Made by a program: the position numbers and the translations under genes. A stretch of DNA of 64,000 nucleotides from Haloarcula ordinaria (lineage in GTDB: Archaea > Halobacteriota > Halobacteria > Halobacteriales > Haloarculaceae). The notes beneath the pieces are model-generated. The model had not been told where the DNA came from. It made no database searches and saw only the letters and a program-made list of their open reading frames with translations. The DNA lies in NCBI RefSeq assembly GCF_029338275.1, contig NZ_CP119789.1, positions 1,054,001 through 1,118,000 on the forward strand. The letters are read 5' to 3'. This document shows, piece after piece, positions 18,412 to 26,903 of this stretch (positions are counted from its first letter, which is position 1; the number at the start of each line of letters is the position of its first letter).

Positions 18412-18826
18412 CCACCGGTGGATAGCCGATGAAGCATTGCGTGACCACGTGCGTTAGTTGAGAAGACAGGAACCACACACGGCGGCGTACGCGGCGGAGT
18501 AACGGGCGTACACGCCGGCCCTGCACGTGGAAGGATAGTCAAAGGGCCATCCGGACGCCGAACCAGACGAACTGCAGAGAGCGCCGTCTCCCGTCTCTCT
18601 GGTGATAGCCTAAGACCACACGGGAGAGAGGGCGCGGTCATAGCGCCGTCTGCAGAGTACGGAACAATGGATTCTTCGGAACTGCCATACTGCGCCCATA
18701 ATCACCTGCGGCTACGCACCCCACACGGCGAGTCCCGCGAAACTGAATCGCCCGAATTCGGGCAGCTGAAAAGACGACAGTGCTGCATTACTAACGTTTT
18801 TCCGTGACCATCAAACTTAATTCTCC
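18412..18826. other. non-coding stretch after the BREX remnant
   Basis: About 415 bp with no supportable gene. It holds an imperfect inverted repeat (18581-18594 against 18620-18635) and a perfect 14-bp palindrome gcccgaattcgggc at 18750-18763. Both could be transcript-end structures or leftovers of the deleted operon. Confidence 0.45.
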
Positions 18827-19735
18827 ATGACAGACAAAGTACCATCGCAGGCCACGTTTTGGGGGATTAGAAAGCCAGAAATCCGCGTCCTCCTGGTCAT
18901 CACATCCTGGTTCAACGGGCGTCCGGTCACCATACGCGGCGAGAAACGCAAACTCGCCACACACCACGAACCCTCGCTCGAAGGCTTGTTCCGAGCGTCT
19001 CAGTGGGACTACGAATCGCACGCAGACGCCCACCAGCGCCTGCTCAACAACGATCTCCTCCAGGAAGAGTACGTGGCGCGCCGAAAGATCGACTGGTCAC
19101 CGACCGAGCAGGGACGCCAGGCTATCCGAGACTGCCTGAAGCCGTGGGGAGACTACGTCCGCCCCGAATGGGCTGACGAGAGGGACAGCGGACCGCTATA
19201 TGGCGACCCGAACGAGGGGTTGTTGCACCGGAAGGGTGTCGAGATTGCCGGCACGGTCCTTCCCTGGATGGCGTGGGCTTTCGATATCGAGCATCCAAGC
19301 GAGCCGTACGGTGTTGAGTGGTACCCCAATGATAACCGAGGCGAGGCCTGTCACGACCTCCACGTCGATACGAACGAGTGGATGGACGATGTCGGCGTCG
19401 AGGTCATCACCTCCAGCAACAACCTCGACCACCTCGTTTCGAAGTGGAGTCGATACCAAGATGAAGACCGACTCACCTTCTGGATCTTCGACACCCGAGA
19501 GACAGCATGCCAGCTGTGGAATGCACTCGACTCCCGCAGCCATTTCTACCTCGACGGCCGATTCAATCATCACTCCAACTGGAGTGCGAAGGCAATCAAT
19601 CGCAAAATCTGGCGGTCCTCGGATAAATACCGCGAGGAGCCAGCCGGCGACCTCGTTCACACCGTGACCGGTCTCCTGGAGGGTGACAGGGATACCATCC
19701 AAGAACTATTCGAAGAATACCACTCAAAAAACTGA
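18827..19735 (+). CDS. winged-helix protein with nuclease-like C-terminal domain
   Basis: A 302-residue protein. The N-terminal ~110 residues look like a winged-helix module (LLNNDLLQEEYV...WSPTEQGRQAI). The C-terminal part begins LLHRKGVEIAG and contains ACHDLHVD followed ~15 residues later by VEVITSSNNLDHLVSKWSRYQ, resembling the replication-relaxation/MobI-type restriction-like fold where D and E-x-T positions replace D-ExK. The sequence is transcribed alone, between the BREX remnant and the integrase. It may control mobility of the element or belong to defence cargo. Family assignment is tentative. Confidence 0.6.
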   Translation: MTDKVPSQATFWGIRKPEIRVLLVITSWFNGRPVTIRGEKRKLATHHEPSLEGLFRASQWDYESHADAHQRLLNNDLLQEEYVARRKIDWSPTEQGRQAIRDCLKPWGDYVRPEWADERDSGPLYGDPNEGLLHRKGVEIAGTVLPWMAWAFDIEHPSEPYGVEWYPNDNRGEACHDLHVDTNEWMDDVGVEVITSSNNLDHLVSKWSRYQDEDRLTFWIFDTRETACQLWNALDSRSHFYLDGRFNHHSNWSAKAINRKIWRSSDKYREEPAGDLVHTVTGLLEGDRDTIQELFEEYHSKN

Positions 19736-20331
19736 TATAGTCAATAAGAGCGCCCTGGCGGGTAAATCCCGCACCACCCCATGGGGTACACAACAGTCTG
19801 TACCGTTACGCAGGATTTGCGGCTTTTCAGACAGGCGTCTCAGACACTCTCGCGGCTCTGTAACTGCGTAACGGAGTAATTGACCCCCTGCGTAGAGAAC
19901 AGTCTGGTTAATCTGACCCCCTTTACGCGGGTTTGTGTCAATATTCACTCACGTGGCGGGGACAAAATGGTCGTGCTGTCAGTCCGTCCTGCCGACTTTC
20001 AGCCTGCCATCCTGTTGCCAGTTGGGTTCCTGGTTGGGCGATGGTCCCGCTCTTGTTTTCTCGCTTTACCTATATCGCATTTGTTCGGTTCGAGATTCAT
20101 CGCTCTCCTCTCTCTGTTTCACCTTCTCAATCTCGTGGTCGAACTTTCCCCATCTATGCTTGGCTCTTCACCACGTTCACTTACCGGCTCAGTAGGCGTA
20201 CCACCTATTGTCCTTCGGGGCTTTGGATAATCGAACCAATGGTCTTGATTCGTCCTTTCTACGATTTAATCTGCTCGCTGGAGATCCTAGCATCTTCGAA
20301 CTCACCAGCCTCAGGACCGAATCTAATTGCA
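19736..20331. other. gene-free stretch at the integrase end of the island
   Basis: About 600 bp. The left part (19780-19925) contains paired short repeats: cgttacgcag at 19804-19813 is matched by its reverse complement at 19864-19873, aacagtctg occurs twice, and tgacccc occurs twice. The right part (20000-20331) is pyrimidine-rich on the plus strand. Overlapping open frames here have Ser/Arg/Cys-rich, non-acidic composition and are not convincing genes. Confidence 0.45.
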
Positions 20332-21702
20332 CTATACTTGGAGACCCATGAGGGCAAAGTCGACTCCAAGCAGAGCTACAAAAATCGCGTACAATGTGGA
20401 CCCATGCACCATGCGAGCACGTGATGGTGTGTTCCCGAGTGAAGTCAGGTAATCATCTTTGTCTCGGATAACATCACGGAATGTCGGGAGCATTTGAATC
20501 AGAGGTGACTGATACTTATTGGACTCCTGTGGAGAGTCGCCATATCCTTCCAGATGTTGTTTAAGTACCTCTCTGCGGTCTTTTCGAGCTTCTTCATTCG
20601 TTCTGAGGTCATAGTGTCTATTCAGTACTTTTCGGGTGACATCTGCCCGGTCACAAATTGTGTCTTTCGGCACACCTTCATTCAGTTGATGACAAATTGC
20701 ACCTCGGCGAACTGGATGAGGTGACACGTTTGATAAGCACTTGCTCAAGAGGTTGTTCTTGGTCGCAGAGTCACACTTCCCCGGGTCCATATTATGAGGA
20801 CAGCTTTCCCCGTATTGACACGGTTGAGTAACCCGGTAGAGGTCTCGTCGGAGAGTTGTCCTTGAGACCCGACCATATTGGGTTGTAAACAACGGTTTCC
20901 GGCCGAAATCATCCACACTGTCTATGCGTTGTGGTCCGCGCGGATCATCGGTTCCATCAATGTACACATTCAGAATCTCACAGAGCCAATCTGGAACATT
21001 AAGTTGCCGTTCCCCGCCTTGATGTTCGTATTCACCTTCTCCATTCTTTAATGGCGTATCTTCTTCTGGATCGTGAGATAACGTGATGTACCCTTCTTCG
21101 CGGTCATAATCGTCTAAGTCCAAGGAACGCACATCGCCAAGACGGAGAAGCAGGCCCCAAATCATAGCAAATTCTGCGAATTCCCGCGTCACGTAGTCGA
21201 ACTGTTTGTTATACTCCAGTATCGCTTCAGCGGCTTCTGTTTCGAGGCGCTCATACGAGACAATATCACTATCGTCAAGATCAGGCATATCAAGCTTGTC
21301 CGCAACCCCTTGCTCAATTATTTCGTTACTCTCACACCACCTGATGAAGGATCGAATGTTCATCAACTGTCCGTGGAGGGTTGCCAATCCGATATTCTCG
21401 TCTCGCTTTCTCCATTGCTTTAGTTCTTCTAGATTGCTCGAAGACAGACTGGAGAGGTCATCGAGGTCAGTGAATTCGATATATTCCAAGAACCGAGTGC
21501 AGTCATACGAGTAATCTTGGTAGGTCGCTTTCGCCCACTCGTCGGCATGGATACCGAGAAAATATTCGACAACACTCACTGGATTTGTACTGTTTAATTC
21601 GATATCCCCGTTGCCAACGATTTTCTCTCCGTCTTTCAGTTCCTCGTCAAGGTCTTCAACTCGTGTTACAATCTTTTTCGGTAAGTTTTGTTTAGCAGTC
21701 AT
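20332..21702 (-). CDS. tyrosine recombinase / integrase
   Basis: A 456-residue phage-type integrase. An N-terminal SAM-like core-binding domain (~40-140) precedes the catalytic domain with Arg187 (LLLRLGDVRSLDL), HPVR (His329, Arg332) and the nucleophile Tyr364 (NRHYDLRT). A cysteine cluster at 295-310 (CQYGESC...GKC) is an insertion common in haloarchaeal integrases and may bind zinc. The C-terminal ~30 residues are hydrophobic and could anchor in the membrane, which is unusual. The gene lies ~270 bp from the 3' end of tRNA(CAU) and reads away from it. This marks the right end of the integrated island. Confidence 0.92.
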   Translation of the reverse strand: MTAKQNLPKKIVTRVEDLDEELKDGEKIVGNGDIELNSTNPVSVVEYFLGIHADEWAKATYQDYSYDCTRFLEYIEFTDLDDLSSLSSSNLEELKQWRKRDENIGLATLHGQLMNIRSFIRWCESNEIIEQGVADKLDMPDLDDSDIVSYERLETEAAEAILEYNKQFDYVTREFAEFAMIWGLLLRLGDVRSLDLDDYDREEGYITLSHDPEEDTPLKNGEGEYEHQGGERQLNVPDWLCEILNVYIDGTDDPRGPQRIDSVDDFGRKPLFTTQYGRVSRTTLRRDLYRVTQPCQYGESCPHNMDPGKCDSATKNNLLSKCLSNVSPHPVRRGAICHQLNEGVPKDTICDRADVTRKVLNRHYDLRTNEEARKDRREVLKQHLEGYGDSPQESNKYQSPLIQMLPTFRDVIRDKDDYLTSLGNTPSRARMVHGSTLYAIFVALLGVDFALMGLQV

Positions 21703-21971
21703 TTTTCGACACCGAACTAAATGAAATAGCCCCTTTTAAAACCTTGACCTCAAATATCTGTCAATATCAGGGTGGCAAGAAGCCAAACTTTTATTACTCA
21801 CTCAATAGTTCGGCTATAGAGAATCCCGGACGGCGGCGACCCCCTGTCAAAGTATGAATGGACTCACACGCGAAATTGCGGGGGCAGCAAAACCATCGAC
21901 TGCCGAGTGTGGGCGCCTCGGTGCCTCAAACGGCGGATTTCGGCCGGCTAAGAAGCGTTCAGAAGGTGAAT
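21703..21971. other. integrase upstream region and probable attachment side
   Basis: Region between the integrase start and the tRNA(CAU) 3' end. It should contain the integrase promoter (AT-rich 21715-21745 and 21785-21800) and the junction of the island with the tRNA. No second copy of the tRNA 3' end was seen in the window. Confidence 0.4.
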
Positions 21972-22045
21972 GGGCCCTGCCGGATTTGAACCAGCGCTCA
22001 ATCGGTTATGAGCCGATCGCTTTAACCAGACTAAGCTAAGGGCCC
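21972..22045 (-). tRNA. tRNA with CAU anticodon (probably Ile2; elongator Met possible)
   Basis: A 74-nt cloverleaf without intron. The acceptor stem gggccct pairs with agggccc, the anticodon stem atcgg/ccgat holds loop ctcataa (anticodon CAU), and the T-arm is gctgg/ccggc with ttcaaat. Known haloarchaeal elongator tRNA-Met genes carry an intron and initiators differ, so the intron-free gene is more likely tRNA-Ile2, whose C34 is modified to agmatidine to read AUA. Its 3' end faces the island and integrase, which fits use as the integration site. Confidence 0.85.
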
Positions 22046-22210
22046 TCGTCGTCGTATTCTTGAGTCCACGTCTTTAGCCTGTCGGGTCTCAGCCGGCAGG
22101 TCTGCGAGCGACGAACCGGAGACGGCTCGTGTATTCGAGTCTGGTGCATCGGAGCAACGCTGGTCACGGTTTTGCTCGCTCCGCTCACCATCGTGTTCAC
22201 AGAAGACGAC

Positions 22211-22312
22211 GCCACCGCCAGGGCTCGAACCTGGGACAACCACGTGTCTGCGGCACACAGAGAAACTGCGCGCCTTAACAGCGTGGTGCTCTACCAACTG
22301 AGCTACGGCGGC
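22211..22312 (-). tRNA. tRNA-Asn (GUU) with ~30-nt intron
   Basis: Acceptor gccgccg pairs with cggtggc; D-arm gctcagttggtagagc; anticodon stem ccacg/cgtgg; loop ctgtta then a 30-nt insert (about 22246-22275) before position 38; T-arm ccagg/cctgg with ttcgagc. The insert sits at the canonical 37/38 site and has complementary ends (ggc/gcc), as expected for a bulge-helix-bulge substrate of the archaeal splicing endonuclease. Anticodon GTT is at 22279-22277. Confidence 0.88.
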
Positions 22313-22407
22313 TTGCTGCACTGCTGGGTAGTTGGAGTTGTTAAATAGGGCTTTCGCTTCCGACCCGCATCGACACGCTTTCACGCACTCTCACAGAACG
22401 ACGCGGT

Positions 22408-23814
22408 ATGAGCGACGAGTTCGACGCGGTCGTCGAGCGGGTGCGCGAGCGCGTCTCGCCCAGTGCCGACGAGCGCGAGCGGCTCCAGCGGGTCGCAGAC
22501 GAGGTGATGGACCGCGCTCGCGACGCCGTCGCCGACCTCCCCGTCGAGGCGTCGGTGCTCCAGGTCGGGTCGACGGCCCGGGATACCTGGACGGCCGGCG
22601 ACCGCGACATCGACGTCTTCGTCTCGTTCCCGACCGACCTCGACCGCGAGACGCTCGAGCGCTACGGGCTCGAGGTCGGGCACGCAGTGTTGCCCGAGGG
22701 CCGCGAGGAGTTCGCCGAACACCCGTACGTCGTCGGCGAGCGCGAGGGCTACGGCGTCGACCTGGTGCCGTGCTACGACGTCGCGTCGGCGACCGACATC
22801 CGCTCGGCCGTCGACCGGACGCCGTTCCACACCCGCTATCTCGAGGCTCGCCTCGACTCGGAGGTCGCCGGCGACGTCCGAGTGACAAAGCAGTTCATGA
22901 AGGGCATCGGCGTCTATGGGAGCGACCTCCGGACCAGGGGGTTCTCCGGGTACCTGACGGAACTGCTGGTCCTCGAATACGACGGGTTCCGGCCCCTGCT
23001 CTCGGCCGTGGCAGACTGGCAGCCCCCCGTCGAACTCGACCCGGAAGGCCACGGGCAGGCGTCGTTCGACGACCCGCTCGTGGTCATCGACCCGACAGAC
23101 CCCGAGCGCAACGTCGCTGCCGTCTGTTCGGCCGAGAACGTCGCGCGGTTCCAGCACTACGCCCGTGCGATGCTCGCGGACCCGGACGAGGACTTCTTCG
23201 AGGCCGAACGGCCGGCCCCTTACGGCCCCGACGACGTCCTATCGGCTATCGACCGTCGGGGAACGACGCCGGTGGCGCTGTGGTTCGACGCACCCGACGT
23301 CGTCGAGGACCAGCTGTGGCCCCAGCTGCGGAAATCGCTCGGCGGCCTCACCGATGCGCTCGACCGGCAGGGCTTCGACGTGTTTCGGTCGGCCGCGTTC
23401 GCTATCGATGGCGACGACTCCAGGGACGGCGATGCCGACCCGACACAGTCCGTGGCCGGCGAGGCCGTCTTCCTCGTCGAACTCGCCGTGACCGAGCGGC
23501 CGGCCGTCGAGCGTCACGAGGGGCCACCGGTCCACGTCCGCGAGCACGCGACCGGGTTCTGCGAGGCGTACGCCGACGACCCGGACGTGACGGGCCCCTA
23601 CGTCGACGGCGACCGCTACGTCGTCGAACGGCCGCGGACGTTCACGTCGGCTGTCGCGTTCCTCCGCAGTGACGGCGTCTTCGACGTGCGCCTCGGCCCG
23701 CACGTCGAGTCGTCGCTCGAGACGGGCTACGAGGTGCTCGTCGGTGCCGAACTCACGGCGCTGACAGAATCGTTCGGCGTCGAGCTGGCCGGTTACTTCG
23801 AACCGAAACCCTGA
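22408..23814 (+). CDS. cca: CCA-adding enzyme (class I tRNA nucleotidyltransferase)
   Basis: A 468-residue archaeal class I CCA-adding enzyme that builds or repairs the 3' CCA of tRNAs. The nucleotidyltransferase signature is at ~50-70: VGSTARDTWTAGDRDIDVFV with the catalytic Asp pair, and a third acidic position in YGVDLVPCY (~115). Helical and tail domains follow with the usual archaeal length. It starts ~95 bp after the tRNA-Asn gene, which lacks an encoded CCA. It ends overlapping the 3' end of the convergent deacetylase gene by 22 bp. Confidence 0.93.
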   Translation: MSDEFDAVVERVRERVSPSADERERLQRVADEVMDRARDAVADLPVEASVLQVGSTARDTWTAGDRDIDVFVSFPTDLDRETLERYGLEVGHAVLPEGREEFAEHPYVVGEREGYGVDLVPCYDVASATDIRSAVDRTPFHTRYLEARLDSEVAGDVRVTKQFMKGIGVYGSDLRTRGFSGYLTELLVLEYDGFRPLLSAVADWQPPVELDPEGHGQASFDDPLVVIDPTDPERNVAAVCSAENVARFQHYARAMLADPDEDFFEAERPAPYGPDDVLSAIDRRGTTPVALWFDAPDVVEDQLWPQLRKSLGGLTDALDRQGFDVFRSAAFAIDGDDSRDGDADPTQSVAGEAVFLVELAVTERPAVERHEGPPVHVREHATGFCEAYADDPDVTGPYVDGDRYVVERPRTFTSAVAFLRSDGVFDVRLGPHVESSLETGYEVLVGAELTALTESFGVELAGYFEPKP

Positions 23815-24800
23815 GCCTCGACCTCGTCCAGGACGTCGCGCGCCTCGTCGCTGACATCGTCGTCCGGTTCCATCGGCGTGTACCCGTCGAACACTTCGTG
23901 GACCATCGTGACCGAGTCGGACAGCGTGTCGAGTCCGTAGCCGCCCTCCAGAACGAACCCGAGGCCGGCGTCGCAGGCCGCCGCAGTCTCACGGACCCGG
24001 GCTGTCATCGCACCGTAGCCCTCCGTCGAGACGCGCATCCGTGAGATGGGGTCGTGCTGGTGGGCGTCGAAGCCGGCGCTGATGAGCAGCAGGTCGGGGT
24101 CGTAGTCGACGATTGCGGGGGCGATGTACTCGTCGAGGGCCGCGAGGTAGTCGGCGGTGTCGGCGCCGGGCTGGTACTTGACGTTGAGGTTCGTCCCGTC
24201 GGCGCCGGTATCGCCCGTCTCGGCTATCGCGCCGGTGCCCGGGAACAGGCCGTCCTCGTGGATCGAGGCGTAGAAGACGTCCTCGTGGTCGTAGAATATC
24301 TCCTGGGTCCCGTTGCCGTGGTGGACGTCCCAGTCGAAGATGGCGACGGTGTCGGCCGCCCCGTCGAGAGCCGCCTGTGCGGCGACGGCCACGTTGTTGA
24401 CGAAGCAAAAGCCCATGGCGTCGTCTTCGAGGGCGTGGTGACCCGGCGGGCGGCCGAGCGCGAACGGGGTGTCGCGGGCGACGGGGTCCTCGAGGGCGGT
24501 CTCGGCGGCCCAGACGGCGACGCCGGCCGCGGCCAGCGTCGCGTTCCACGTCCCCTCGACGGCGACGGTGTCGGCGTCCCAGTCGCCGCCCCCGTCGGCA
24601 CAGAACTCGCGGAACGACTCGACGTAGTCGGGGTCGTGGACCGAGCGGAGCAGGTCGAGGTCGACGTCGGGGGCGTCGACGTACTCGACCCCGTGTTTCT
24701 CCTTCAGCGCGCGCCTGACGGCGCGGAGACGGTCGGGACTCTCTGGATGTCGCGGGCCGGTGTCGTGGTCCAGACAGACCTCGCGATAGCCGAAGTTCAT
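23793..24800 (-). CDS. hdaI: histone deacetylase family protein
   Basis: A 335-residue arginase/deacetylase-fold zinc hydrolase. Motifs in order: GHPESP-like start region (DTGPRHPESPDR), active-site RPPGHHA, zinc ligands in DWDVHHGNGTQ, SAGFDAH and the C-terminal LEGGYGLD. Family members remove acetyl groups from lysines or polyamines. It directly abuts the archaeal histone gene (no spacer), the arrangement known for hstA/hdaI in Haloferax, so histone or other protein-lysine deacetylation is the natural guess. Substrate is not shown by sequence. Confidence 0.9.
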   Translation of the reverse strand: MNFGYREVCLDHDTGPRHPESPDRLRAVRRALKEKHGVEYVDAPDVDLDLLRSVHDPDYVESFREFCADGGGDWDADTVAVEGTWNATLAAAGVAVWAAETALEDPVARDTPFALGRPPGHHALEDDAMGFCFVNNVAVAAQAALDGAADTVAIFDWDVHHGNGTQEIFYDHEDVFYASIHEDGLFPGTGAIAETGDTGADGTNLNVKYQPGADTADYLAALDEYIAPAIVDYDPDLLLISAGFDAHQHDPISRMRVSTEGYGAMTARVRETAAACDAGLGFVLEGGYGLDTLSDSVTMVHEVFDGYTPMEPDDDVSDEARDVLDEVEAQGFGSK

Positions 24801-25238
24801 TCAGTAGTACTGCGCGAGTTGGAAGTACATCTCGATGTCCTCTGCTTTGACGGTCCGTCGGTCGGCGTGGCGGGCCAGCGTCGCGGCCGCGGCGGCCACG
24901 TCGTCGGCGTAGGCCTCCAGAATCTCGGCGAGCGCGACCCTGGCGTCCATCGCCACCCGGTAGCTGTCGTCGATGTCGAGGCGGGCGATGCGGTCGACCG
25001 GTGCGACCGGGAGTTCGAGCTGGTCCTTGTCGGAGACGTGCGTGACGCCGAAGTCCGACGGCATCAGCGTCTTCCGACCGTCGGCCGTCGCATCCTCGGC
25101 CGCCGCCACCGCCAGCGACGCCCCGTGGGTCTGGATTCGACGGGCCAGCTCTTCCGCGGAGCCGGCACTCACTCGTAACCCGTCTGCGTTGCGCCGGATG
25201 ACTGCGTCCACCGGGGCGAACGGAAGCTCGACGCTCAT
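24801..25238 (-). CDS. hstA: archaeal histone with two fused histone folds
   Basis: A 145-residue tandem histone-fold protein: one fold at ~1-65 (LPFAPVDAVIRRNADGLRVS...) and a second at ~74-143 (LPVAPVDRIARLDIDDSYRVS-like). Haloarchaeal histones are fused doublets, very acidic, and act more like regulators than packers of DNA. It ends exactly where hdaI begins and follows the rpa gene by 55 bp, so rpa, hstA and hdaI form one transcription unit. Confidence 0.93.
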   Translation of the reverse strand: MSVELPFAPVDAVIRRNADGLRVSAGSAEELARRIQTHGASLAVAAAEDATADGRKTLMPSDFGVTHVSDKDQLELPVAPVDRIARLDIDDSYRVAMDARVALAEILEAYADDVAAAAATLARHADRRTVKAEDIEMYFQLAQYY

Positions 25239-25293
25239 ACCAACAGTCCGGAGTGTTGCCGTCTTAAGAGTTTCCGTAGCGCCGCTTGCCGTC

Positions 25294-26751
25294 TCAGAAC
25301 ACGTCCTCGGCGTGGAGCCGCTCGTCCCGCATGACGCCCCGAACCGTCACTTCCTGGCCGAGCTGGACGTGGTCGCTCGTCTCGACGGTCATCGTCTGCT
25401 CGCCGTCGTCGAGTACCACTGGGTCGCCGGTCTGGACGACCGTGCCGGTGAACTCGACGTCCTCGCCGTCTGCCTGGGCGCCGGTCTCCCCGTCTTGACC
25501 CATCGTGTCGCCCGCCGTGCCGCCACTCGTCGAGTCCTCGGTGCTTCCGGTGTCCGGGGCCCCGTCGGCGAACGACGAGAGCCCGGCGTGTTCGTCGTCG
25601 CCGGTCGCCGGCTTGGGCGCCGCGGCGGGCGAGACGTCCACGCTGTCGTCGAAGACGACGACGGTCGACTGCCAGCCGGCGGATGCCTCCTTGTCGTCCT
25701 GCCAGCCGTCCTGAATCTCGACGTCGGCGGCCAGCACCTCGTCGCCGGGCGCGATGTCCTCGTCGGCCTTCTCGCCCCAGAGCGCCACCCTGATGTCGCC
25801 GGTGGCGTCCCGCAGGCGGATGTTCCGGACCTGCCCCTCGCTGCCGTCGTCGCGGTCGAAGGTCCGTTTCGGGTCCGCTTCGAGGACGACGCCGGCGATG
25901 TCGACCGTCTCGTCGATTTCGACGGTTTCGATGGCGTCGGCGTCCGGTTCGAAGGCGACCTCCTCGTCTATCTCGTCGACGGCACCCTGGTCGCCGACGT
26001 GCAGTTCCAGCGCGCCGTCCCGCTCGCGGACGTAGCCGTCGACCACTTCCACGGCCGCGCCGGCCGAGAGCTCCTCGGCTCGGTCGGCCTGGTCGTCCCA
26101 CAGCGTCACGCGCACACGCCCGGTCTCGTCGCCCAGCGTGAGGTTCGCGACGCGGCCCTCGCTACCGTCGTCGCGGTCGAAGGTCCGAATCGAGTCGGTC
26201 CCGAGCACGAGCCCGCGGAGCGTGACGTCGGATTGTCCCATCGTCAGCGACTCGATGGTCGAGCCGTCGCCTGGCTCGACGTCGATGGTGGCGTCGTCGT
26301 CCGGTTCGGCCTTGTCGACCGAAACCTCCAGCCCGTTGTACCCCTCCTTGGGCCGGCCCTTGATGCGCAGGACCTCGCCCACGTCCAGCGCCCCGTCGTC
26401 GATGTCGGCGGCCTGCTCGTCCCAGAACGCGAGTCGGACGTGGCCGGTCTCGTCCGCCACCTCGACGTTGATGACCCGGCCGTCCGCGTCCTCACCGTCA
26501 CGCTCGAAGGTGCGGAGGTCGCCGACCGCCATCACCTTCGCCAGGAACTTCACTTCCTCCATCCCCGACTCGATGTCGGCGACGGCGTTGACCTCGCCCT
26601 CGCTGAGCTCGTGGGCGATGAGCATCGCGGCCGTCTCCTCGTCTGCGAGGCCCCCCATCTGCTCTACCTTCGCCTCGACGGCCTCGCGGAACTCCTCCTC
26701 GGAGACGTCCGCCTCGACGTCCTCCTCGTAGACCTCTTCTATCGCGCCCAT
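25294..26751 (-). CDS. rpa: replication protein A-like ssDNA-binding protein (three OB folds)
   Basis: A 485-residue single-strand DNA-binding protein. Three OB folds (~65-150, ~170-255, ~285-370) each contain a V.NI.L.D.TG.VRV.LW-type core, a pattern of archaeal RPA. The N-terminus is helical and a long Asp/Gly/Thr-rich linker (~385-430) precedes a C-terminal fourth small barrel (EFTGTVVQTGDPVVLDDGE...). It protects ssDNA in replication and repair. First gene of the rpa-hstA-hdaI unit. Confidence 0.88.
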   Translation of the reverse strand: MGAIEEVYEEDVEADVSEEEFREAVEAKVEQMGGLADEETAAMLIAHELSEGEVNAVADIESGMEEVKFLAKVMAVGDLRTFERDGEDADGRVINVEVADETGHVRLAFWDEQAADIDDGALDVGEVLRIKGRPKEGYNGLEVSVDKAEPDDDATIDVEPGDGSTIESLTMGQSDVTLRGLVLGTDSIRTFDRDDGSEGRVANLTLGDETGRVRVTLWDDQADRAEELSAGAAVEVVDGYVRERDGALELHVGDQGAVDEIDEEVAFEPDADAIETVEIDETVDIAGVVLEADPKRTFDRDDGSEGQVRNIRLRDATGDIRVALWGEKADEDIAPGDEVLAADVEIQDGWQDDKEASAGWQSTVVVFDDSVDVSPAAAPKPATGDDEHAGLSSFADGAPDTGSTEDSTSGGTAGDTMGQDGETGAQADGEDVEFTGTVVQTGDPVVLDDGEQTMTVETSDHVQLGQEVTVRGVMRDERLHAEDVF

Positions 26752-26903
26752 CTATCTATGGGAGGCAGGGATGGGCTCCGCTTAAGCGTTGTCGTTGGCC
26801 GAGCGACCCGGTGCAGTCTGTCGGTTTCTGCTGGTGGTCGGTCATCACGACGCACTGGTCGCCCCCTGTGGTATAAACCTCCGTGTCGCCGACGCCACGC
26901 TGG

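Noticed and set aside
19880..20424. Open frames of 116 and 163 codons left of the integrase
   Set aside because: Composition is rich in Ser, Arg, Cys and Phe, not acidic, and no motif is seen. They overlap each other in different frames.
22332..23672. 446-codon Arg-rich frame
   Set aside because: It is the shifted frame of the CCA-adding enzyme; the Arg/Pro/Gly richness is the usual shadow of a high-GC gene.
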